64,000 nt of DNA from positions 281,001 through 345,000 of the forward strand of contig JACEEZ010007182.1 of assembly GCA_016584305.1 (NCBI GenBank), written 5' to 3'. A program made the position numbers and the translations under genes. Numbering within the stretch: position 1 is the stretch's first letter; every line of letters starts with the position of its first letter. The notes under the pieces are model-generated. The model saw only the letters and a list, made by a program, of their open reading frames with translations, was not told the origin of the DNA and searched no databases. This DNA comes from Chionoecetes opilio (Eukaryota > Arthropoda > Malacostraca > Decapoda > Majidae). Shown here piece by piece: positions 22,370 to 35,690 of the stretch.

Positions 22370-23225
22370 TTTGCCCGCCCCACCGAAATATGCCAAAACC
22401 TGGTTTTGGCATAATAATAAAAACCTTTTGGCCCCCAATCAAAACCTTTCTGAGCGCCATCTGGCGAGGACAATGCAACCCTCGAATGATTACAAACCCT
22501 TTTCCATGAAAAATTTTAATATATATCAAAGTTATCCTCGATCAAAAGGAAAAATGGGGGAATATAAATTGAAACTTTTGCCCAAATCGTGAGGGGCACG
22601 ATCAGGGGATGCTGAACATGCATGTGACTGCATGAACAATATTCATGGTTTTTGTATAAAAGAAAAAACAAGTTTATTGCTATTTTTTCCTGGTAATCGA
22701 GGTATATCTTTGAATATATTTTTTTTATCAGGGATAAAATTCTGAGGGTTTTGGCATAACTTTGGGGGTTGGGGAAAACTTGTGGGGGTTTTTGGGCTAA
22801 AAATTTTTTGGTTTTTGTTTTTAAAAAGAATATCAGTTTATATGCTATTTTTCCGGGTAGATCGGGGTATATACCTTTTTTATTTTTTATTTTCTGAAAC
22901 ATTTTTTTCAAAAATTTTCTGAGGGTGTTGGCATACATTCTGGGGGTTTTTTGGCTAACTTTGGGGGTTTTTTGGCATAACAATATTCAGGGTTTTTGTA
23001 TATAAGAATAAAAAAGTTTATATGCTTTTTTTCCTGGTAGATCGGGGTATATACTTTGATTATATTTATTTATCATGGAACATTTTTGTAATACTTTGGG
23101 GGTTTCCCATTGTCCTCGCCAGATGGCGCTCAAAAAGGTTTTGTTTGGGGCCCAAAAGGGTTTTTTGATTACTTTTCCAAAACCCCATTTTTGGCATTTT
23201 GGGTGCCCCCCCCCGGTTTGCCCAT
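22370..23225. mobile_element. TIR element with an internal 170-bp tandem repeat
   Basis: The left end (22378-22500; TGCCAAAACC, AACCTTT, GAGCGCCATCTGGCGAGGAC) returns inverted at 23105-23220. Between them three diverged copies of GGTTTTTGTATA...TCCTGGTAGATCGGGGTATA start near 22647, 22813 and 22992. Many homopolymer differences suggest uneven base calling. Confidence 0.55.
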
Positions 23226-24240
23226 TCCCCTTCCCCACAAAAAAATTTGGGGGACCTGGGGGAATGCGAGTTTTTTTTTTTGGCGGGCTACAAATATCGC
23301 CAACCACAAAATTTTTTGATTTAGGGGTGTTGAAAAAATTCCCTATCTAGTAAAAATTATTGGATTTCTTCTGAGCCCCCGGACGTTGAACCTGACGACC
23401 CACAGAATGATGACCAAAGTGTCGAAAACCCCCTTCCCGCTAGGGGTTAGCAGATTTTTGGGTTAGGGTAGGTTAGGTTAGTTTATTGGGGTTTATTTAG
23501 GTTGGTTGGGTTAATTTTTGGAGGCAAATTTCCCCGATCAAGAAAATTCCCAATATAATTAATTTTACTAGATCTGGGGAATTTTTCCCCTTACACAACT
23601 CTTGAATTACGATTTCCGTCATAATTTTTTCCTCACCCAAAAACAACGCATTCCCCGGTCCCCAAACTTTTTTGGGGGGAAGGGGGAGAGTATAGCAAAC
23701 ACTAAAAATTTTACACAAATGTTTCCTGTTACAATAGGTGCTTTATGTAATGGAGATGTTTTTTTTTCCGGAAACCCATATTTAAAAAATAAAAATTTAA
23801 AAATTTTTCATCCCGAATTTTATGATCGCCGTTGCATTAAAAACACTAAATTTCCCCATAAAAAAAAGCACTAAAATTTTGGCCCGGGGAAAAAATTTGT
23901 CGGGGTCTCAGATAATAGGGCAGAGCGTGGCTCCTTGTGCACTGTCACCCTGTTGCGGTGCTGAGGTCACAGTCACCCCGGCTGCCCCCCCCGGGCACTG
24001 CCCCGGGCTCGCTCCGGCATCCCCGGGTTTCCCCGCAGGACCCCCCGTCGCGTTTTTGGCGGGAGTCTTGCGGGTGGAGGCTGTGGGGGGGCCGCATGAG
24101 GGGCCCCGGAGCAGCAGTTCAGTCTGCCTCAGGGTGGGGGGCACAGGTGGATGGAAAGAATCACGGGAGCAGGCAGCTAGGCCAAGGGACACAGTGACGA
24201 AGTGTCAGCATGTGACAAAACATTAAATGCAAGAGCCCGC
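23226..24240. other. Unassigned, homopolymer-rich then GC-rich DNA
   Basis: 23226-23930 is full of G, T and A homopolymers, with a short GGTTAGGTTAG piece near 23470. 23940-24200 is GC-rich. I see no supported gene. Confidence 0.35.
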
Positions 24241-24244
24241 TTGA

Positions 24245-25100
24245 GCAACAGTTCTTGACACACAGTGGGGTTAAGACCTGAAAGTTTTTGAGTGGGAAAA
24301 GATTCTAAAAATGACCTCACCAAACACACCCTGACACCAGTGGTTTTGAATTTTGAATGTTTTTGAGTGTGGGAAAGGTTTCTACAAAAGGTGACCTCAC
24401 CAACACACCCTGAACACATTGTGTTAAGAATTATGAAGTTTAGATGTGGGAAAAAATTCACTAAAAAAATAACCTCACCAAACACCCCTGACACACTGTG
24501 GGGTTTAAAAATTATGAATTTTTAAGGGGGGAAAAGATTTGCTAGAAAAAGTGACCTCACCCAAAAACACCCCGACACCAGTGGGTTAAGAATTATGAAG
24601 TTTAGAGTGTGGGAAAAAATTTGCTAGAAAGAGTGACCCTCACCACACACACCCTGACCACAGTGGTGTTTTAAGAATTTTAATGTTTAGAGTGTGGGAA
24701 AGGTTTACTAAAAGAGTACCTCACCAAACACACCCGCACCAAAATGGTGTTAAGAATATGAATGTTTTAGAGTGGGGAAAAGATCACTCAAAAAAGTAAA
24801 CCCCACCACACACACCGACACACGTGGTTAAGAATTTTGAATGTTTAGAGTGTGGGGAAAAAATTTACTACAATGGGGTTTCCCCAACACACCACCCTGA
24901 CACACAGTGGGGATAAAATTTTAATGTTTAAGTGTAGGAAAATTTACTACAAAGATTTACCCACCCGACATACCCTGACACACAGTGGGGGTTAAAAATT
25001 TGAAGTTAGAGTTGGGAAAAAAATTCACTCAAAAAAGTCCCTCACCGAACACACCCGACACACATGGTTTAAGAATCAAGAATGCCTAAGTGTGGGAAAA
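24245..25100. repeat. Tandem array, about ten 82-bp units
   Basis: Units read GTGACCTCACCAAACACACC, CTGACACACAGTGGTGTTAA, GAATTATGAAGTTTAGAGTG, GGAAAAGATT. Copies are diverged with many one-base indels. Confidence 0.85.
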
Positions 25101-26035
25101 GGTTTTATACCCTTCACAAATCCCCCAAAAACCCCCTTTAGACACCGGGGTTGCGGAGTTCAAGTGTATATTTGTACAATTTTTTCAAGACAAAGCCTGA
25201 TATTGCCCCCACATGAAGATCCATTTTTAGGTGGTGTGTTTTGTGGACAATTGGTTTACCCGGCTGTGGGAGTGTGTCCTGTGTGCTGGGTGGGTGGTGG
25301 CAGGTGTTACATGTGTGGTGGCAGCCGTGCCCTTTGTTCTGTGAGGGATAAAGGCCCCGCAGTTTGTTGGGGTTGGGAGTGCAGGTGGACTTTTTAAAAA
25401 TGTATCCCGGGGTTTTAAAAAAGGGTTTTTCTGCTGATTGCCCTTAAAAAACAGTCTTTTTCCCCGATAATTTTAGTCCTATTTTTTCAGGGCACATATA
25501 TGTTATCGATAACCTTTCTCGTCTCTTCATCATTGGCAGCCGCAGAAAAGTGATGAAAAAACTGCATTAAAAAACAAGTCCCAAAATTTTCTACAAATAT
25601 ACAAGACGATGCGACAAAATTTAAAAAAAACGGGCTATAAAAATTTACACCTGTGTCTATTTCATGCAGGTTTTTTCCAAAAATGCAAAGTATCCCGGAA
25701 AAATAAACATGGGAAATAGGTGAAAATTCCCCCAAATAGAAGGAATTAATACAATAAGTGGGGAAAATTTGCCTAAAAAAGGGGAGCTAGTGTCATTATG
25801 GGAATGGGGCAAAAGGAAAATCAAAAAACGATGGAAAAAATTATAGGTAAAGCACCATGATGAATTAATAACATTTGGGGGTTGTTTCACCGAACAAAAG
25901 TAATCATTTTAGGCAAAATAAGGGGGCTCCCAACTTACGTAATTTGGGGTTTGTACTGAACTTGCAATGTACAAAAGTTAGTCCACATTACTCTTGTCAA
26001 TACTGAACACTGCACACCACCACTGTCAAAAGAAC
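25101..26035. other. Unassigned DNA left of the 60-bp array
   Basis: Homopolymer-rich sequence; no repeat structure or coding frame that I trust. Confidence 0.35.
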
Positions 26036-26039
26036 AAAA

Positions 26040-26285
26040 TTACACTACAGCTTATAGCCCAATATTATTTCAACAGTACCTATTTTGTATCAGCTTAAAT
26101 GGTCTATACAGCTTATACCCAATATTACTCAACAGTGCCTATATTGTATCAGCTTAAATGGTCTATACAGCTTATAGCCCAATATTACTCAACAGTGCCT
26201 ATATTGTATCAGCTTAAATGGTCTATTCAGCTTATAGCCCAATATTACTCAACAGTGCCTATATTGTATCAGCTTAAATGGTCTA
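26040..26285. repeat. 60-bp tandem array, left part
   Basis: Four units of CAGCTTATAGCCCAATATTA, CTCAACAGTGCCTATATTGT, ATCAGCTTAAATGGTCTATA; the spacing is exactly 60 bp for the last three. The array is interrupted at 26286 by the Gypsy element and resumes at 49814. Confidence 0.9.
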
Positions 26286-26594
26286 TGTTGCTTGGGGTTT
26301 GCAGTGATTAACCGGAGTGGTTGAGGGGAGTTTATCCGAAGGAGAAGCCAGCATCTTCCGTAGGGTTTTAATTGTAAAGAACAGAGATATGCGGGCCCAC
26401 CTAACACCAGCAGGGGCCTGGTGTTAGCGTCCGGCTACAGGGCAACGACTAAGTTACATGGAGCGCGGCTCGCAGGGCGCGCTTTTGCCCATGTGTCACA
26501 TACAGTGTTGCAACATAGCATGAATGTGTAGGAATTATTAAGAGGCATGAATATTATGTAGTTGTGACTGTCTGGTTATAGTCGCATATCCACA
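26286..26594 (-). repeat. Gypsy 3' LTR
   Basis: 309 bp, matching the right LTR apart from the 487-bp MITE carried by the latter. Confidence 0.85.
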
Positions 26595-26609
26595 CCTCCC
26601 TCCCCCTTC

Positions 26610-28250
26610 ACGCTCGTAGCGCTAGTCTCGAGCGGACTCCTTTTCTTTGAGCCTCTTAGAACGGCACGGGTCACAGGGGGGTGAATGAAAGGGGACGTGT
26701 TTTTCCCTCGTCCGAGCAAGGGGACCAGGGACGCGGGGGAGGGTGTCGTCACTAGAGGTTGGGAGGGGTCGGAGGAAACGGCGGTTTCGCCACCAGACGC
26801 GCCCACTGGGAAGACGCACCCGAAGTCCCTGGTCGTGCCGCAGCCCATAAAAAACCCCGACCTTGTCCCAGCGGTGTGATGTCGGGTCCTGGACACGGAC
26901 GGTCTGGCCGACACAGCCTGGGTAGGGGGGGGGCCCATGCTGGTCGTACTGAGCCTTGACCTGCTCAGCACGGGCGACAGCTCGGGCGATCACAGTCCTC
27001 TGTTGGGGGCCTGCCACTCCTCCGAGAAGGATCAGGATGGGCAGGGACACAGGAGCGGAGCGGGTGGCCATAAAGTGTCATCGCAGGGGATCGTCCCGTG
27101 GAGTTAGGAGTGTTGCGAAGCTCCAGGAGACCCCTGTCGAAGTCTAAGCTGTTGATGTTGCCGTTGGGGGCCGTCTTGAGGATGAGGTGTTTCACCAACT
27201 TGACGGCCGCCTCGGCGTGGCCATTAGACTGGGGGTAATGCGACGAAGATACCGCGTGGTGGACACCCCAAGCGCTCCGTGAAGTTCCGGGAAAGGGGCA
27301 GTGCTGGTGAATTGGGACCCGCCGTCAGTCCTGAGGCGGAGCGGGACACCAACTTCCTGGAAGTACCGGCAGAAGAACCGTTGGTGTGCGTGGCGGTAGT
27401 ATCGGCCCCGCAGTTGACGACCACAGGCCACCCGAGAGTCTGTCCGCGATGACCAGGAACGACTTCCCGGCGACGGAGAAAAAGTCTGCAGAGACGGACT
27501 CGAAAGGCCTGGAGAGGTGGTCGTCGCACAGTAGGGGTTTCCTGTTGCTGACTGGGCTGTAGCATCTGGCATGGCTTGCAGGCTTGGACGGTGCTGGTAA
27601 TGTCGGCATCGATACCTGGCCAGAAGACAGTTTCTGTGCCCGGCGCTTCGTGGCTGCGACACCTCGGTGACTCGTGCAGCCGAGCAAGGGTGCGGCGGGG
27701 GTGGGCTGCAGGAACCACAATTCTCTGGGCCATACAGGACCACTCCCCCGTCTGCGTACAAGCAGTCACGGAATTTCCAGTAGGGGAGTAGAGAGCTGTG
27801 CAAGGTTTTACACATTAGGAGGGAATCCTGGGCGTCACGCAGTCCCGTAGGCGGGTGTACACGGGTCTGTCGCTGCTGCGGCTCGGAGTTCCTGGATCGT
27901 CCTATCGGCGTCTTGGTGTGGCGGATTTGAGGTGTGAAGGGTCCTGATCCTGGTTGATGGGCGTTGAGGGACAAAGACGTCCCGAGGTGCGCTGCAACTT
28001 CGGCGCACACCATCTCGTCCTCTGGCGTGGGGCGGCTAACTGGGGCTCGTGACAGGGCATCGGGTTGCAGAGCTGCTTCACAGCTCGCCACACGGCCGTA
28101 AACAGGTAGGGCAAACCTTCTCCTTGAGGCGTTGGAGGCGAGGGTTCTCAACTGCGTCCAGGTGTAGTGGTTAAGAATCGGGATCAGGGGTCGTGGTCCG
28201 TCATCAACGTGAAGCTCTGTAGGCTTATCAAGTAAGGCCTGCACTTCGAC
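26610..28250 (-). pseudogene. Gypsy RNase H end and integrase, frameshifted
   Basis: Minus-strand frames give the HHCC zinc-binding region of integrase (HESP...CQACKPCQML-type, about 27530-27680). The core blocks follow: SADFFSVAGKSFLVIADRL near 27450 and LRTDGGSQFTS near 27320 with catalytic Asp. A C-terminal region ends near 26620. Several frameshifts break the polyprotein. Integrase inserts the retrotransposon cDNA into host DNA. Confidence 0.75.
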
Positions 28251-28559
28251 ATGCCCCAGGCGGCGGCGAGCAGTTCGAGTTCAATGTGGTGTAGCGGGTC
28301 TCGGCGTCAGCGAGGAATCTTGAGCCACCTGAACGAGGGATGTGCATCCTTGGCCATGGTCTTGCAGAAGGGCGTAACCAAGCCCCTAGAGGCGAAAAGG
28401 CATCACTTTGAGAATAACTGGAAGTGCTGGGTCAAAGTGAGCGAGAATCGGCAGTCGAAGCAGGCGCCGTCTTGACACGACTGAAAGCCTCGTCGTGATT
28501 TAGGTTTTCCAGTAAAAGTTCTTTTCGGGCTCATCAGGGGACGGGGTGGCTGGCGGCAG

Positions 28560-28965
28560 CGGCGATGGCTGGGGTGAACTCTGACAGCTGGTTCACCAGC
28601 CCATGAATGAGCGGGCGTTAGTCAAGTTAGCGGGAGTCGCGAAGTCCCGGATGGCACTGACTATGTCCTCATCCGCGGCCACGCCCTCAGCTGAGAGGTT
28701 ATACCCGCAGAAGCTCACACTAGGCGCGGCAAGCACAAACTTGTCCTTGTTAAGTGTGATCCCGTACTTGCGACATCTAGTGAGCATCTGGTGAATACGT
28801 TGGAGATGCGTGGGGAAGTCGTCGTCCGAAGAGGAGAATGTCGTCAACCACCTTAACGCAGTTATCTACACCCTGCAGGGCCAGGTCGCCGCGGAGACGT
28901 AAGCGTCACCGGTTTGCCAAGAAACCCATGGGACCTCTGCAGTGTTGAAAGCGGCCATATGGGGG
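28560..28965 (-). pseudogene. Gypsy reverse transcriptase, C-terminal half
   Basis: The minus strand reads GFLG... near 28910, then DDDFPTHLQRIHQMLTRCRKYGITLNKDKF, then SFCGYNLSAEGVAADEDIV and SFMGW, the palm/thumb blocks of Gypsy RT. The N-terminal half is at 46.26-46.6 kb; the 9-bp target sequence marks the break at 28966-28974. A one-base insertion shifts the frame near 28960. Confidence 0.8.
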
Positions 28966-28984
28966 TGATAAAGGCGTGGCCGGG

Positions 28985-29136
28985 CAGTTTGCCTATGGAC
29001 AATTTGCCTACGGACAATTTGCCTACCGGACAGTTTTGCCTACGGACAGTTTGCCTACCGGACATTTTGCCTACTGGACAATTTGCCTACAGACACTTTG
29101 CTTACGGACACTTTGCCTACGGACACTTTGCCTCAG
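28985..29136. repeat. Left terminal array, TTTGCCTACGGACA units
   Basis: About nine units of 15-17 bp, TTTGCCTACGGACAA/G, at the left tip of the fold-back element. Confidence 0.9.
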
Positions 29137-29142
29137 TGTTTC

Positions 29143-30812
29143 TGTAATGCCCGTTATTCAGAAGAGATAGGATGGGAATTATTATCATATAATTCCGGTT
29201 ATGTCCCGTAAGCAATTCAATCTTTTAGTTTTCTCGTGTAAGTTTATCTTCTTTCTTCTACCTTTCATTTCTATCTTCCTTCCTCCCTCACTCCCTCCCC
29301 CCCCGACATTCCGCGTGCGAGTCAACATTCGTGGGATACTTATTTCGCGATCAGTGATAACTAATGGATTCAAGACTTTTCATCCTCCCCTCACCCTCCT
29401 ATCAGATCAAGGAACACTCCTAGATTCTTAATGTCCTTCAAAATAGTCACCATAGTGAGAGATCACGTTCACTAAATGGATGTGTTAAGTCGAGTTATTT
29501 GCTAAATTAAAAGTCGACCAAATTTATGGTTCGCCTCCATTACCACACCACTCCAAAAGACGCGTTCGGACACTGGACACGAACTTCAATAACACTTTCC
29601 TCGGTTATTGGATTAAACATATTAAATTCTTCTATATCAAAGTAACAGGACTGTATTATAGGCAGCCCTTTCTTAGGTACACTAGTCTCATTATTTAATT
29701 AGTTATTTCGGGATTATAAGCTCTTCAGGAGAGGCCAAGTTCAGGGTATCCAAACATTCCCCTCTTTTCCCGCATGTCTTGGTTCACCCTAAAGACGGCA
29801 GTCTCTCTCCCACTCCCCGACAGGTAAGACGTACGACGTTCGCTCCTATTCTCCCCCCCCCCCTTTCCTTGTTATAATATTGTTATCTATATTTCCAAAT
29901 ATGGGTACCGATGTTTAGTTTTCACTAACGTAAAGGAGGCCTGCCCCATCCTTATAAGTATTATTAACGGAGTCTCTCTCCCACTCCCCGACAGGCGGAC
30001 ATCTAGGCCTTGACGCAAAGGGCCCGATACATGGTTTTTAGTGAAACACACACAACATTCTTACTCTTATATTCCCCCCTTATATCTTCCATGTAGAATT
30101 ATAAGTATTCAGCGGTATGTTACCAAAGTGAAGGATAATTTATCAATAAGGTTCAGGGAGGGAGGTGTATGCTCACCAGAGCTTACCTTCATCACATGGG
30201 AAGAGCTTCCTGTATCAGAGTGTAGTTTTACTTATATCAGATTAGAGCTTTCCTGTGTTGGGATGGAGAGCTTTCTGATGTTGGATTAACACTTATATGT
30301 TTGTCTGTGATCTCAAACAAGAGACATACTACTTCAGCATGAATAAATAGGATGATGTTTTCAAATAAAGTTCTTGTGTTTATTATAAAAACCCCAGGTG
30401 ATTATTCTGCGTTAGGACAGTAATTCCCCACACTTCCAAAAGAGTCAGCCTTACTCGGTATAATTCCATGTATCAATCACGACTACCAAGATAAATCTAA
30501 TATTAATATTATTCAAACACGCCCAGGGAGTAACCCAGAGAACTACTCGCTTGAGCTGGTGGCAGCACTTCCCCTTAACTCATACCCTTTCCCCTTAACC
30601 TAAACTCCTCCCCCTTCCCCTTAAATTCATCTCCATTTCATTACTCTCCGCAGCGAGAAGTGTTCATACTATAATAACATAGTGAAGTCATAAGACTAGT
30701 TTTCAATTCTCAATTCAAGTTGTAATCAAATGAAAAATCATAATCAATTAATATCATTCAAATAACAAAGGCACCAGGTATAAACTTCTTCATAGGAAGT
30801 TCTGGCAACACA
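29143..30812 (+). mobile_element. Solo LTR of the 7.8-12.4 kb family
   Basis: 1670 bp starting TGTAATGCCCG and ending GGCAACACA, the inverse orientation of the LTRs at 7.8 and 11 kb and more diverged from them. TTTC flanks both sides (29139-29142 and 30813-30816). The right arm of the host element shows the uninterrupted site (GTGTTTCCACAGG near 45930), confirming the boundaries. It arose by recombination between LTRs or by partial loss. Confidence 0.85.
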
Positions 30813-30959
30813 TTTCCATAGGAAAATTTTTCTTTACCTTGGACAGTTATAGTGATAACCCTACCGTAGATAACAGTATAGTCGCCAGCTGCAATAATGT
30901 CGCCAAGCGACAAATATTACGAATTATAGCATCACTACTGATATGTATGTGCCACTGAA

Positions 30960-31355
30960 GATGATACACAGTAGTTCATACCGCGGACAACTCATACCGG
31001 ACAATTCATACCATGCTAATTCATATCCCGGACAATTCATACCCCGGACAATTCATACTATGGTCAATTCATACCCCGGACAATTCATATCAGACAATTC
31101 ATACCCCGGACAATTCATACCATGCTAATTCATACCCCGGTCAATTCATACACCAATTCATACACCGGACAATTCATATCCCGGACAATTCATACCCCGG
31201 ACAATTCATATCAGACAATTCATACCCCGGACAACTCATACTGGACAATTCATACCATGCTAATTCATACCCCGGTCAATTCATACAACGGACAATTCAT
31301 ATCCCGGACAATTCATACCCCGGACATACCATGCTAATTCATACCCCGGTCACCG
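30960..31355. repeat. Second arm array, left, TTCATACCCCGGACAA units
   Basis: More than twenty 15-17 bp units, with a CATGCTAATTCATACC variant every few units. The right arm carries only about five units of the inverse sequence at 45665-45765. Confidence 0.9.
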
Positions 31356-31413
31356 AGTAGTTTACTTATTGGGAATAATGAAATATATTTTTTAATGTTT
31401 ATAAATGATTAAT

Positions 31414-31450
31414 ATAGGCCTATGACGTATGGTATATACTTTTTTTGGGC

Positions 31451-31482
<32 letters not shown>

Positions 31483-34400
31483 GCCCTATAATTTTTTCAA
31501 ACATTGTATATGATAGAATAAGCTTGTCCATATGTTAATGTCCATATTGGGGGTTTCAGGTCAGACTGCTGAAAATTGAAAACAATCTGTTTAATAAAAT
31601 GTTTGAATTACTATTATTAAAAAACTAAGCTTCATTGGGGATTGCAAATGGTTGCATTTAGACGGCATTAGTGTGGACTTTATTCAATTAGTGCCCGGTA
31701 TGGGTATGTCAAAAAGTATGAGAGCGGTAACTCTTACAATTTGTATCTATTTTACACTTTGTTACCCTCTATCTCAGTTAATTATTGACGAAGAGAGTTC
31801 ATTTTTACTGGGCATATCATTGACATTATCCACTATATATTTGAAAAGAATGAGCTCTGAGTGGACCTTAGTTTGAAAAATTAAAAAAAATTTTTTTTCT
31901 TATTTTGCATTTTTATGCTCGTCCCATTCACGCACCAAGAAGGATAGAGACTTGAGTTACAGTATACTTTTAGAAAGTAATGCTATTTACCTGCAAATTA
32001 AAATGTTTGAGGAATTCAATGAAAAATATGCTCTCTATAATTGTTCAAAAATGAGCTTAAAATCACTTTTTTGAAGATTTTCAAAGTCTTCCCGTTTCAA
32101 AAGGGATGTTCAATCAGGCATGCAATTCACTCTATATTGTGTAGAATCTAATGCTGCTTGCCATTTGAGTGCCAAAAAAATGAATAAATTCAGTTTTCTT
32201 GCAAATACTTAAAATATTTTTGGGGGGGTTATACCACTGCAATTATTACTCATATTTAAGTCAATAACACTCAAAGACTAAGTAAGATACGGCAATGAAA
32301 TTCCGTCCTCTATCGCTTTATACTACTGTCTAGAAGCTGTTTAGGTTTCATATATATAGAGTTAAAACTGTTACAATTACAATGCTATAAATATGTACTT
32401 TTACATGGAAGAACTCATGCAAAGGTACCTTTTACGGCACTATTTTTCCTATTCTAAGCTTCATTGAGAAACGGTATATATTTTTTATAGATCATAGATA
32501 AACTATCTTGGCTGAAATAGTGCACGAATGATGTCAGTTTAATAAGAAGAATTTTGAATGGGACAAAAATAAATGTTTTTTACAAATTTAATCACTCATA
32601 TCTTTCTTGTTTATTATGAAAAACAGATACTATTGGGTGGCTGGGCTTATTACTGTCCCCATTATATAGATTAAAAAGAAAAATGAAATGCAACGATTTT
32701 GAACATTTGTGAAAATAATTATCGAAAGGCCATTTTTAAGCTCTTGTAACACAACCATAAACTTCATTTAACAATAATCTACCTATTTTGTACGTACAAT
32801 TATATACATTTTAAAAAGAAAAATATTCAATTTTGTATTCAGAGAAAATTTTCACGAAATAAAAGCCTTGACTTATTGTCGCAGGCAACATTTGAGTAGA
32901 GTATTTTTGGGGGGTAAAAAGGACTGCAATTGTTACCGCTATTTAAGTCACTAAGACTCCAAGAATAATAATGATACAGCAATGAAATCATATCTCCAAT
33001 CACTCTATACTCTTGTCTATATGCTGTTACAATTTCATGTAAATATACTAAAGACTTAAAATTTTAATGCTCTAAATAAGGACTTTTACATGGAACAATT
33101 CAATTAAAAGCACTTTTTGAAGTAGTATATTCCAAAACTAAGCTTCATTGAGAAACGGTATTATTTTTTTATAGATGATAGAGAAACTATCTCTACTGAA
33201 ATCGTGCGCGAATGATGTCAGTTTCAAGAAGAAAAAAAAATTGTAGGAGACACAATAATTTTTTTCGTCATATATAATCACTCATATCTTTTTTGTTTAT
33301 TATTATTAAGAGTTTATATTGGGTTGCTGGGCTTACAACGGCCCTTAGTATATACCCTAAAATGTAAAATGAAATCAAACCATTTTGAAAATCAAAATCA
33401 AAAGGTCATGTTTAAGCTTTTGTAACATAACCATAAAATGCATTTAACAATAATCTACCTACTCCATACGTGAAACGATATGCATTCTACAGAATCCAAC
33501 ATTCAAGTTTGTATTCAGGGAAAACTTGAATGAGATATCAGCTTTGAGTTATTGCCGCTGGCCCAATTTGAAGTCAAAAAATAATATTCTTTGAAAGGCT
33601 CTATCTCCAAAACCAAAAATGATAGAAAGAGTCGCAAGGTGTCATTTAAGCCGAAATATGTCATTCTTGTTACGCTTAGAGCCATTTATATTTTTTGTCA
33701 TTAACTTTTGGTCTTATGGGTGAAAATAGAGCAAATTTGCTTGATTTTGCAACATATTTTAATGTAACTCTAAAACTTATTGACTGATGTTTATCATATT
33801 CATATCAACGACGCATTAGGACGTCCCCCACACCATATGCGAAAATCAGTCTAATCCAAAAAGAAAAGTTACTCAAACACACTTGTGAAAGTTTTGAGAT
33901 TATGTCAATATTCGAAGTCATAAGAGGGGCACGACTATACAATGTCTCGAAGATTTTTTTCTCGACAGGATGTCGCTGGACTTCAATGACACATCATTTT
34001 TAATGGCATTTCCACACCTAGAAAAAAAATTAAAATATTTATTTAAATGCCCCAATTCAGCTCCTAAGTGGAAAAAATATTCTTTTTCAGAAATCATTCA
34101 TAGGTACAAAGTACCCTTTTTTTGATATTCTCTATCTCAGTAACCAATCGTTGTTGAGCGACCCCATTAGTGATTCTTAGATCTTTAAACTATTCGCTCG
34201 GCACCCGTAATGTAATTTTTTTAAACTTTTTATAACTACAAATTTTCAACAGATTTTAATAATATTTCTTTATATGACGTAATAGTATAATATCTCTAAC
34301 ATATGAACAAATCAGACTGATCTGATATATTGCAAGGATGCAGGAGCCATTCAAAAATAAAAATAAAATATTTTTGACATCTAGCACCTTAATATTTGTT

Positions 34401-35690
34401 GGATCAATTTGATTTTTCATAATATTATAGATATTGTACTCATATGCCATCTGTGTAAATTTTATTAAATTTAGATAAAAACTAAAAATAGCACACAAAA
34501 ATCCTAAATTTTCTAAAAAAAAATCCTCATCACCCACAAAAATTTTCGTTACTACGTTCCCGACAATATAGCATAATTTCTATAGTTAATTTGCGTTTAG
34601 TGTTTTTTTTTTTTTTTTTTTTTTTTTCTATTTAAAAAAAAAAATCAAAAAATTATAAACATTTTTTTTAACCCAAAAAATCTAAGAAAAATGATCTATA
34701 TAGTCGAGAACGAACCAACGAAACTTTATGTGGGTGATAATGAAAAATAATAAAAAATTGTAGAAAATATTAGCGAGTTTTACAATTTTTAGCCAAATTT
34801 GATTTTGTTTTACAGATGGGGTATTAGTACAGTACCCATCATATATTACAAAATCAAACAGATCCGACAAATATGAAGGGTGCTAGATCAAGTTTTTTGA
34901 AAACTATTGATGCAAAAAAAATCATATAATAACCGATCTACACTAGATTGATATGACGATTATGAAAATAAAAAAATCTTTGCTCATCAACAATTAATTG
35001 GTTTTTGGTATGGACCAAAAAGGTTTTTGTATCAGGATATACCAAACCGGTTTTTGGTACATTTCGGTCGACCCAAACTCGGGTGGCGATCTTCAGGATC
35101 CAAAAAAGTGTCTCCATAGCTTATCTATTACGACATGAGATTAACAACCATAAAAAATCTAAACATATCAACAACAACAACTGTGTGCACAAAAACTACC
35201 CACCACAAATCCTGTACGCGGTACCAACCTTTACCTGCAACCTACCCAACTCACTCACGCAAACTTCACCATCAAAATTATAGACCCTATAAATCAAAAA
35301 TAGTGCTTTAATTAAAAATCAGACAAACGTTTTACCAGATACAGGCAAAAACGTATTATAAAATCCTGCATTATCATTATTCATGATTTCCCCAAAAGTG
35401 GATTTCCTTAAATACAAAAAATCCAAATCAAGTTATAGATCATAAAAAATCTAAATAGTCTCACATAGGTTTATTAAAGTAATCGGCAGGACCATTTCAT
35501 CATTCCTGATTGAATGCATCAAATCATAAAGCATACGAGATATCAACAATACGAATCGTCACTTTGTGTTCAGTCAGACCTTTTTTTAAATAATCCGCAA
35601 TCAAAAATCTGCAATTCCCCGAGTTTTTCAAAACACACTCAGTTTGCAGAACGCTCAGGCTACAGGCTCGGTGACGTAGCATCAGGGAGG
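31414..35690. repeat. AT-rich block with 684-bp repeats
   Basis: No coding frame. AAGCTTCATTGAGAAACGGT recurs at about 32456 and 33140, and longer diverged units of the same direction lie around 32.0-33.6 kb and again at 37.37-37.75 kb. A poly-T run is at 31449-31480 and another near 34603-34627. The stretch 31731-32173 is the inverse of 37908-38353. Confidence 0.65.

Noticed and set aside
23455..23520. TTAGG-like interstitial telomere
   Set aside because: Only two or three imperfect units; similar short words near 1190, 1540 and 56720 are also too short.
24245..25100. CRISPR array
   Set aside because: Repeats are contiguous 82-bp tandem units without unique spacers, and the genome is eukaryotic.
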